Source: Agrobacterium tumefaciens
GTDB lineage: Bacteria; Pseudomonadota; Alphaproteobacteria; Rhizobiales; Rhizobiaceae
Direction of reading: 5' to 3'
Length of the DNA stretch: 64,000 nucleotides
Assembly (NCBI GenBank): GCA_017744915.1
Contig: JAGIAH010000018.1
Coordinates: 1 to 64,000, forward strand
Shown piece by piece: positions 57,333-64,000 of this stretch. The stretch's first letter is position 1, and the number at the start of each line of letters is the position of its first letter. The translations under genes and the position numbers were made by a program. A model generated the notes under the pieces. It did not search any database, had not been told where the DNA came from, and saw only the letters and a list, made by a program, of their open reading frames with translations.

Positions 57333-58691
57333 TTACTTGGCGTCAAGCAGGTCCTTGACGTCCAGCAGGACGAATTCGTTGTCGTCAGCCTTGTCCAGCG
57401 CACGGCCGGCCGAGAAGGGCAGGTTGTTGTCGTTGCCGACGATGATATGGGTGGCATCGACGCGGTCGACATTCTCGATGGTGACGAAAGGCATGTCGTA
57501 ATAACCGTTGCCGCCGCCCTGACGCTTCTTGTTGTCGGGGTCGGAGATTTTCAGAAGATCGATATAGCCGATCTTGCGCGCGGCCTTGCCGACATTGGCG
57601 TCATTGAACTCGATCTTGTAGATGCGCTTCACCTTGGCGGGCACGGCAAAGCAGTTTGCTTCCGGTTTCTTCGGGTCGGCGCAGGCCTTGTCGGTGGTGC
57701 CGGCGCCATTGTCACGTTCGATGACCAGCGCCGTGCTGTCGTCCAGCATGTTGAAGTCGCCGATGGCTTCACCGCCCTGGGCCAGCGGGTAGAGCCAGCT
57801 GCGGCCGGTCCATTGCTTCTTGGCGGTGTCGAGTTCGATGATGCGCAGCGCGGTTGCGCCGTCTTCGGTCTTTTCCACCTGGCCATCGGCCATGTAAAGC
57901 GGACCTTCCAGAAGGCCGTAGAGCTTGGAACCATCCTTGGAAAGCGCCATGCCTTCGTAACCGCCGGAACGCTTCAGGTTGAAGGCCGGCATCTTCTGTG
58001 TCGGGTTGCCGGGCAGGGCAAGCGTGGGATGATCCGGAGACTTCACCTCGATGTCGCCGGCCTTGGTGGCGATGACGTCGGTCAGCTTGCCGTCGCGGGT
58101 GAATTTCAGGATGTAGGGGCCGAATTCTTCGCCGACCCAGAAGCCATCGGCAACCGGCTGAATGGACTCAACGTCGAAATCCGCACCGGTCAGATAACGC
58201 TTGGCAGTGCCTTCGAGAACGATGGGGAAGGGCGCCTTCATGTCCGGGTCGGAAAGGAACACGGTTTCAAGCGCATTGACCTTGCCGGCATCCCAGTCGA
58301 GTTTCAGGTGGTGAAGCATCAGCATGGCGTCGCTGGAATTGAGCTTGGAACCGAAGCCATTGTCGGAAAGGCTCCAGAAGCTGCCATCGGGCATCGCCTT
58401 GATGCCGGAAAAGCCCTGCATCGGCTGGCCGTTGAACGGCATGGAAAGGCCGGTCAGGCGCATGCCGTCCTTGCCGGGCACGGTGCCCAGGCCTTCGGCG
58501 CGCTTGCGGTCGGCGGTGGTGAACTTGGCGGAGGTCTTGAGGTGTTCGGGTGCATCGGCAGGCGCCGCGATGATGGTGTTGGCCGGCAGGATGGCGTGGG
58601 AGACGAGCTTTGCCGGAAACTCCTGCTCTGCAGCGTGCGATGCGGTGGCAAGCGCAAGAAGCGCGCAGGAGGTGAAAAGAATGTGCTTCAT
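57333..58691 (-). CDS. Secreted phytase-like/esterase-like beta-propeller protein
   Basis: The 452-residue product has a signal peptide (MKHILFTSCALLALATASHA). An "esterase-like activity of phytase" domain follows: FSGIKAMPDGSFWSLSDNG, DFDVESIQPVADGFWVGEEF, GGYEGMALSKDGSKLYGLLE and VGNDNNLPFSAGR. These motifs surround the acidic metal sites of the propeller. A phosphoesterase role in the periplasm or outside is likely, but the substrate is unknown. AGGGG precedes the ATG at 58691. Confidence 0.85.
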   Translation of the reverse strand: MKHILFTSCALLALATASHAAEQEFPAKLVSHAILPANTIIAAPADAPEHLKTSAKFTTADRKRAEGLGTVPGKDGMRLTGLSMPFNGQPMQGFSGIKAMPDGSFWSLSDNGFGSKLNSSDAMLMLHHLKLDWDAGKVNALETVFLSDPDMKAPFPIVLEGTAKRYLTGADFDVESIQPVADGFWVGEEFGPYILKFTRDGKLTDVIATKAGDIEVKSPDHPTLALPGNPTQKMPAFNLKRSGGYEGMALSKDGSKLYGLLEGPLYMADGQVEKTEDGATALRIIELDTAKKQWTGRSWLYPLAQGGEAIGDFNMLDDSTALVIERDNGAGTTDKACADPKKPEANCFAVPAKVKRIYKIEFNDANVGKAARKIGYIDLLKISDPDNKKRQGGGNGYYDMPFVTIENVDRVDATHIIVGNDNNLPFSAGRALDKADDNEFVLLDVKDLLDAK

Positions 58692-58833
58692 GATGGTGAC
58701 CCCTCGATACCTGTTGAAGACTGGATTGACGCGATAGGGTCGTCGCATGACAGGCAAGTGATTGCCGTTTGAAGCTTTGATGAAATTTTATGACGGCTGT
58801 AGCCGCCAGATGGCCTCTGGGGGCGAGAGGCCC

Positions 58834-59862
58834 TTATGCGGCGGAGGCCTGTTGCTGGCTGAGCGTGCAGACGCCAAGCGTCTGGCCACGGCCCTTCACC
58901 GCATGTTCGCCGAGATATTCGCTGCGCACGCCCTTCGGAAGCACCAGCTGGTGGGCGAGATCGGCGGAAATCAGCACCGGATGGCCGAGCATCTTGCTCA
59001 GTGATTCGAGCCGCGAGGTCGTGTTCACCGTATCGCCGAAATAGGTGATCTTGTGATGGTCGACGCCGATTTCGGCGGTGATGACCGGACCGCCATGGAT
59101 GGCGAAGCGCAGGCGCGGCACTTCGCCGAAGCGGGAAAGCCAGATGTCGCGCTTGTCCTCGATGGTGGCCTGAATATCGAAGACGCAGCGCACGCAGGCC
59201 GCCCGCCGGATCGCCATGTGATAGGGCCAGGTGATGATGGCGGCATCGCCGATATAATCATCGATGACGCCGCCGTGTTTCCTCACCGGTGCGGCATAGC
59301 TTGCGAAGATTTCGCCGAGAAACTCCTGGGCCTTCAGGTCGCCATGGGTTTCGGCGAAGGAGGTGGAGCCGACGAGATCGATAAAGATGAAGACGCGGTC
59401 TTCGCTGACCGGGCGGCGATAGCGCCCGAGAATGAGATCGATGAAGATATCGCGGCCGAGAAGCTCACGCACACGCATGATGAAGACGATGATGCCGCAG
59501 ACGATCAGGGTAAAGATCAACGTCTGCACCTCGGCATGTACGGCCCGTTTCCAGGTGCCGGGGAATATCCCGCTCAGCCACAGGATCGTGCCGCCGAGCC
59601 CGAAGCCGCAAAAGACGAGGATGGCGTAGATGATGAGACCGACGGCGATATAGGCAGGCGTCGGCAGGGCGCTCACCTGCCGCGACAGGCCGGGCATGAT
59701 GTAACCGCGCTCGAAGGCGAGAATCGGCGCGCAGGCGAAGAGCGCATAGGTGGCGCCGATCAACGCGCCGCCGCCATATTCCAGAAAGGCGTAGGCCACG
59801 CCGCTGCCGGCCACGGCAACGAAGAGCACCACGTAATCCAGGATGGGCAGCAATTTTCTCAT
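58834..59862 (-). CDS. Membrane-bound class III adenylate/guanylate cyclase
   Basis: The 342-residue protein has four to five N-terminal membrane helices (about 8-130). A class III cyclase domain follows, with the metal Asp residues in FIFIDLVGSTSFAE and DDYIGDAAIITW. The transition-state residues are in TYFGDTVNTTSRLES. The Lys usually found before the second Asp (KxxGD) is replaced (DYIGD), so the nucleotide preference is uncertain. It is monocistronic. Confidence 0.87.
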   Translation of the reverse strand: MRKLLPILDYVVLFVAVAGSGVAYAFLEYGGGALIGATYALFACAPILAFERGYIMPGLSRQVSALPTPAYIAVGLIIYAILVFCGFGLGGTILWLSGIFPGTWKRAVHAEVQTLIFTLIVCGIIVFIMRVRELLGRDIFIDLILGRYRRPVSEDRVFIFIDLVGSTSFAETHGDLKAQEFLGEIFASYAAPVRKHGGVIDDYIGDAAIITWPYHMAIRRAACVRCVFDIQATIEDKRDIWLSRFGEVPRLRFAIHGGPVITAEIGVDHHKITYFGDTVNTTSRLESLSKMLGHPVLISADLAHQLVLPKGVRSEYLGEHAVKGRGQTLGVCTLSQQQASAA

Positions 59863-60106
59863 ATCGGTTCTGGTCTCGGGAAGGGAAGGCCCGCCGCTCC
59901 CTTCGGGCGAAGCATCTGTTCAGGTCATATGCGACATTAATGGGGAAAAAGCGCCGCAAAAAGTGAGCAATCGGTAAGGTTGCATGAAGGATTGGCAAGG
60001 CTGTTGCCCCGTTGCCGCAAAACGGGTGCGGATGCGCCATTGCGGCTGAGATGTTTTGTCGCATTTTTGGGGCGCGAAACCGCGATCCGCCTTTTCTGGA
60101 ACCGCC

Positions 60107-60712
60107 CTAATAGGAGGTTCTGTAATAGACCGTTTCAAGCGGGGATTGCGGCCGGTCCTCTTGCGTGCGGTTCGACCATTTGATCGGGAAGGCGGCAAAG
60201 CGCAGCCTGTTGCCGTCGATCCAGGCCCGGTCGAACAGCGTATCGCCCTTGCGGGCGAAAGCGATCGCCGCGCAGGTTCGGCCATCGACGTCGAAGGGGA
60301 TATTTTCCCTCCAGCCGGTCAGGCCGCAGCCGGCGCCTTTCGGGTCGCGATTATAGTGCTCGACGACGTCGCTGTCGTTCGGCGTCATGGTGATCGAGGT
60401 GACGGTATGGGCAAACTGCAGGCTGTCCTGATCCTTCAGGCCACCGTCCAGCGTGCCTTCGTAGCGCACCTGCACCGTTGGCTGCTGGCAGCCGCTGCGG
60501 GCATAAAGCTGCGAGACGGCCCGCATGCGCTCGCCGCGAATGGTGATGCGCGTGACGATGCCGTGGCGGTCATTCTTGCCGATCTTCAGGCAGTCTGTCG
60601 TCCATTCACCTTGAAGGTCGACCTTGCCTTCAGCGGCGTGGGCGGGAAGAGAGGGGAGAATGCCTGCCGCCGCGACAAGTGCGGCGAGCAGCGGAATGCG
60701 GGCAGGTTTCAT
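60107..60712 (-). CDS. Secreted hypothetical protein
   Basis: The 201-residue product has a signal peptide (MKPARIPLLAALVAAAGILP, ending PAHA). The mature part is predicted to be beta-rich, with LQGEWTTDCLKIGKNDRHGI, TVQVRYEGTLDGGLKDQDSL and four to five cysteines (TDCL, SGCQQ, AGCGL, RTCAA) that could pair. The layout vaguely recalls APCDD1-like domains, but I would not assign a function. It lies 83 nt downstream of rnd's stop on the same strand... its own promoter region is the short gap upstream of 60712. Confidence 0.65.
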   Translation of the reverse strand: MKPARIPLLAALVAAAGILPSLPAHAAEGKVDLQGEWTTDCLKIGKNDRHGIVTRITIRGERMRAVSQLYARSGCQQPTVQVRYEGTLDGGLKDQDSLQFAHTVTSITMTPNDSDVVEHYNRDPKGAGCGLTGWRENIPFDVDGRTCAAIAFARKGDTLFDRAWIDGNRLRFAAFPIKWSNRTQEDRPQSPLETVYYRTSY

Positions 60713-60795
60713 GGAAATACCCTTGGAATCGCGCAACCATCAGCAGAGAGATGGGGCGCGATGCGGGCAAAATTGGGGTGGAAAGCGGCGGGCGG

Positions 60796-61956
60796 TTAAG
60801 ACTCGCTCGCCGCAACCTCCACGGCCTCGACCTTCTTGCCGGCGAAACGCAGGGCGACTTCGCCATTGATGAGCTTCAGCGCCACATCGCCGAACAGCTC
60901 GCGCCGCCAGCCGGTCAGCGCCGCGACGGTTGCGTTCTCGCCCTCGGCGGCGATCTTGTCCAGATCGTCGCTATTGGCGATGACCTTGGCTGCGACGCCG
61001 TGCTTGTCTGCCGTCAGCTTCAGGAGAACTTTCAAAAGCTCCACGGCAGCACCGGAACCTTCCGGCGCGTGGCTGTGGCGCGGCGCCTTCGGCATCTCTT
61101 CTTTCGGCAACGCCAGTGCCGCATTCACCGTCTCGACGATGGCGGTGCCGGAGGCGGATCGTTCCCAGCCCTTGGGAATGGTGCGCAGCCGCGACAGCGC
61201 CTCGGCATCCTTCGGCTGCTGCTGGGCGATTTCAAAGATGGCGTCGTCCTTCAGCACGCGGGAGCGCGGCACGTTGCGCGACCGCGCCTCACGCTCGCGC
61301 CAGGCGGCGACGAATTTGAGGATGGCGAGCTCCGTCGGCTTGCGCAGGCGCGATTTCAGCCGCAGCCAGGCATCGTCGGGATGCATGTCATAGGTGTCGC
61401 GCGATTCCAGAATATCCATCTCTTCGGTCAGCCACAGCGAGCGGCCTTCGCGCTCCAGCTGCGCCTTCAGCGCCAGATAGGCATCGCGCAGATGGGTCAC
61501 ATCGGCCAGCGCGTAATCCAGCTGTTTCTCGGTCAGCGGGCGGCGGCTCCAGTCGGTGAAACGCGAGGATTTGTCGATCTGCACATTCTTGATCTTCTGC
61601 ACCAGCTGGTCGTAGGAGATCGAATCGCCGAAACCGCAGACCATGGCGGCAACCTGCGTGTCGAAGATCGGGTGCGGAATGAGCCCGCCGAGGTGGTAGA
61701 TGATTTCGATATCCTGCCGTGCGGCGTGGAAAACCTTCACGACGTTTGGATTGGCCATCAGTTCGAACATCGGCGTAAGATCGAGACCCTTGGCCAGCGG
61801 ATCAACCAGTACTTCGAGCGTCGGGCTCGCCATCTGTACGAGGCACAGCTCCGGCCAGAAGGTCGTTTCCCGCAAAAATTCGGTGTCGATGGTGATGAAT
61901 TCCGATTTCGCCAGTTCCGTGCAGGCTTCGGCGAGGGCGGCAGTCGTTTCAATCAT
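60796..61956 (-). CDS. rnd: Ribonuclease D
   Basis: RNase D is a 3'-5' exonuclease for tRNA and other small RNA ends. The 386-residue protein has the DEDD motifs ITIDTEFLRETTFWPELCLV (Exo I), VFHAARQDIEII (Exo II) and LDYALADVTHLRDAYLAL (Exo III). It also has an HRDC domain (about 210-290) and a second helical domain. The start at 61956 (MIETTAALAEAC) is chosen by homology. It lies 82 nt downstream of the MFS gene. Confidence 0.95.
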   Translation of the reverse strand: MIETTAALAEACTELAKSEFITIDTEFLRETTFWPELCLVQMASPTLEVLVDPLAKGLDLTPMFELMANPNVVKVFHAARQDIEIIYHLGGLIPHPIFDTQVAAMVCGFGDSISYDQLVQKIKNVQIDKSSRFTDWSRRPLTEKQLDYALADVTHLRDAYLALKAQLEREGRSLWLTEEMDILESRDTYDMHPDDAWLRLKSRLRKPTELAILKFVAAWREREARSRNVPRSRVLKDDAIFEIAQQQPKDAEALSRLRTIPKGWERSASGTAIVETVNAALALPKEEMPKAPRHSHAPEGSGAAVELLKVLLKLTADKHGVAAKVIANSDDLDKIAAEGENATVAALTGWRRELFGDVALKLINGEVALRFAGKKVEAVEVAASES

Positions 61957-62038
61957 TGCAAATGGCCACTCGTGAAAATTATCCGTCTTACTTTCCCTTT
62001 GCCGGGCGCATGTCAATACAAAGCCCGCTTTTCCGGCC

Positions 62039-63310
62039 TCAAGGATCGTTTTTCTCGGGCGGATCGGGCTCCTGTCCATCCTTTTTGGGTGGCGGAGCTG
62101 TGGCGAGCTTCTGGAAATAGGCTGAGGTGCGCAAAAGTGAGCTGAACCGCCAGTTCCGCTCCTCCACGGGAACGCCCTCGCGCACCTGCAGCCGGTAGAT
62201 GGTATAGGCGATGAAAACGATCTGGATCGCGGCCGTATAGCTGAACAGTGCCTTCGGGCCGAACTGGTCGATCAGCACGGAGGCGAGAAGAGGTCCGACC
62301 GTCGCGCCCACGGACCAGAAGAACAGGAGCCCGGCCGACATCATCGCATGCTCGCCTTCCTTGGCGTGATCGTTGCCATGCGCGGAACTCAGCGAATAGA
62401 GCGGCAGGGCGAAGGCGCCGAAGACGAAGACGCCGACGATGTTGCTCCACTCGTCGGTGCCGGCGAAGAAGGCGAGGAACAGGCCGACGATGACAGAGCC
62501 GGCGGTGGTGGCGAGAATGATGATGCGGCGGTCATAACGGTCGGAATAGACGCCGAGCGGATATTGCAGCACCACGCCGCCGATGATGCCGGCACTCATG
62601 AAGGTGGCGATGGCGGTGACGGACATGCCGATCTGTTCGGCATAGATCGGCCCCATATTGCGAAACGCCGCCATGCTGAGGCCGACGGCCACGCAGCCGA
62701 CTACGGCAAGCGGTGAGATGCGCCAGACCGCGAAAAGATTGAAGGGAATCTGCTTCGGCGGGGTGGGGTTGGATTTGTCGGCAAGCGAGATCGGCACCAG
62801 CGAAAGCGACAGGGCCATGGCGATCAGCGAAAACACCACCGGTCCGCCGATGCCGGCGATGGGAATGATATATTGCGCAAGCGTCACGGAGCCGAGATCG
62901 ACGAAACGATAGATGGAGAGCGTGCGCGCCCGGTTGGAATTTGTGACCTGCGCATTGATCCAGCTTTCGATCACGGCAAAAAGACAGGCGACCGCAATGC
63001 CGATGACGAAACGCATCAGCATCCAGAACACGGGGTGGATGACGAGCGGCATGGCGATGGATGCCGCGGAAGCGACCGCGGCCATGGTGGCGAAGGTGCG
63101 GATATGGCCGATCCGGCGCATGAGCTGCGTTACCGAAATGCAGCCGAGCGCGAAGCCGATACTATACGCGGCGCTGATGAGGCCGATGGTGCTGGCCGAA
63201 AATCCCTCGGAAAGGCCGCGCAGCGCGATATAGGTTCCCTGCAGGCCATTGCCGCCGATCAGAATGCCGGCGGTGACGAGAAGCGGGATAAGAGGTCTGA
63301 TCTGGCTCAT
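62039..63310 (-). CDS. MFS transporter (YcaD-like)
   Basis: The 423-residue protein has twelve membrane helices. MFS loop motifs include GLISAAYSIGFALGCISVTQ, then LMRRIGHIR, and YPLGVYSDRYDRR between helices 8 and 9. It resembles the YcaD/UPF0226 group, for which no substrate is established. The last 45 residues are a Pro- and charge-rich cytosolic tail. It is divergent from aspS and upstream of rnd. Confidence 0.87.
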   Translation of the reverse strand: MSQIRPLIPLLVTAGILIGGNGLQGTYIALRGLSEGFSASTIGLISAAYSIGFALGCISVTQLMRRIGHIRTFATMAAVASAASIAMPLVIHPVFWMLMRFVIGIAVACLFAVIESWINAQVTNSNRARTLSIYRFVDLGSVTLAQYIIPIAGIGGPVVFSLIAMALSLSLVPISLADKSNPTPPKQIPFNLFAVWRISPLAVVGCVAVGLSMAAFRNMGPIYAEQIGMSVTAIATFMSAGIIGGVVLQYPLGVYSDRYDRRIIILATTAGSVIVGLFLAFFAGTDEWSNIVGVFVFGAFALPLYSLSSAHGNDHAKEGEHAMMSAGLLFFWSVGATVGPLLASVLIDQFGPKALFSYTAAIQIVFIAYTIYRLQVREGVPVEERNWRFSSLLRTSAYFQKLATAPPPKKDGQEPDPPEKNDP

Positions 63311-63501
63311 TGCGGGCCGACTCGGTTTGGCGGGCTGGATTAGCCCTATCTAAAGCGAAGGCGGGGGAAAGGACAGCCGCAAGGCGACATTGTTGCGCTT
63401 TGCCTTGACAAATCAGGCTGGCCATGCGCTTTTCCGGCAAATTTCGACAGTGCCGCCCATCTGGCCTCCAACAGGCCCACGACACGTTCCAGGATAAAAA
63501 A

Positions 63502-64000
63502 ATGCATCGTTACCGCAGCCACACCTGTGCCGCTCTCCGCAAGTCCGACGTTGGCGAAACCGTTCGCCTTTCCGGTTGGGTTCATCGCGTGCGAGATCAT
63601 GGCGGCGTTCTCTTCATCGACCTTCGCGACCATTACGGCATCACCCAGGTGGTGGCCGATCCGGACAGCCCGGCCTTCAAGGTTGCCGAAACCGTGCGCG
63701 GCGAGTGGGTCATCCGCATCGACGGTCTCGTCAAGGCCCGTTCGGAAGACACCGTCAACAAGGGCATGGCGACCGGCGAGATCGAGCTTTATGCGCGGAA
63801 ATCGAGGTTCTGGGCGTTGCCAAGGAACTGCCGCTGCCGGTCTTCGGCGAGCCCGAGTACCCTGAAGATGTCCGCCTGAAGTACCGCTTCCTCGACCTGC
63901 GCCGTGAAACGCTGCACAAAAACATCGTTCGCCGCACGCAGATCATCTCCGCCATGCGCACCGGCATGGGCGATATGGGCTTTGCCGAATATACGACGCC
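63502..64000 (+). CDS. aspS: Aspartyl-tRNA synthetase, N-terminal part, with apparent frameshift
   Basis: The protein begins [20 protein letters not shown] and continues with the anticodon-binding OB-fold ([20 protein letters not shown], then [11 protein letters not shown]). It stays in frame to GEIELYAR near 63798, then the frame diverges and stops at 63877-63879. Reading on with one inserted base near 63797 restores [39 protein letters not shown] and [12 protein letters not shown] to the window edge. The start has AGGA upstream. aspS is essential, so a sequencing or assembly error is the likeliest cause. Confidence 0.9.

Overview
This window looks like a chromosomal segment of an Agrobacterium (Rhizobiaceae) genome. 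The basis is GC-rich coding DNA, an AopB/Omp25-type outer-membrane protein, HdaA instead of enterobacterial Hda, a fab cluster fused in order to mltG-yicC-gmk, and copies of a rhizobial palindromic intergenic element. It is mostly housekeeping sequence. I see no rRNA, tRNA, insertion sequence, prophage or CRISPR array.

Layout. 1-1191 (minus): rpsF-rpsR and the start of a DUF2232 membrane protein, behind a long leader. 1481-2524: a Tas-like aldo/keto reductase. 2746-9830 (plus): fatty-acid synthesis (fabD, fabG, acpP, fabF), then mltG, yicC and gmk. 9832-18289 (minus): an alpha/beta hydrolase, rsmA, pdxA, a short SurA-like chaperone, and lptD-lptG-lptF for LPS export. 18588-20556 (plus): pepA-holC. 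20716-21642: a Gfo/Idh/MocA sugar dehydrogenase, followed by a 0.6-kb AT-rich gap with a candidate small RNA and a 28-codon ORF.

22281-31671 is a signalling stretch: a c-di-GMP phosphodiesterase with a degenerate GGDEF domain, a histidine kinase/FixJ-type regulator pair next to a secreted GlcG/HbpS-like protein, an ABC-F ATPase, a diguanylate cyclase, a GST and ndk. 31784-33801 is a small accessory module: a lipoprotein and a CGNR zinc-finger regulator, divergent from an orphan LivH-type permease. A near-perfect 34-bp palindrome between them carries both -10 boxes. 33863-38110 (minus): a pteridine-reductase-like SDR, uvrC, pgsA, moaD and moaE.

38459-49431 holds the AopB-like protein, a GST, RNase T2, a YbhN-type membrane protein, rlmJ, a molybdopterin oxidoreductase with a NUDIX hydrolase, an omptin-family outer-membrane protease, purM-purN and a methyltransferase. 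49705-55413 (plus): a PerM-type protein, hdaA, and ppk-ppx preceded by a good Pho box. 55444-63310 (minus): a hexapeptide acetyltransferase, small unknown proteins, a phytase-like esterase, a membrane class III cyclase, a secreted unknown protein, RNase D and an MFS transporter. The window ends inside aspS, which carries an apparent one-base deletion.

Most promising for follow-up: the CGNR/permease divergent operator with a predicted leaderless regulator mRNA, the HbpS-like protein beside a two-component system, the Pho box before ppk, the candidate sRNA at about 21.7 kb, the paired 11-bp inverted repeats between lptF and pepA, and the aspS frameshift.
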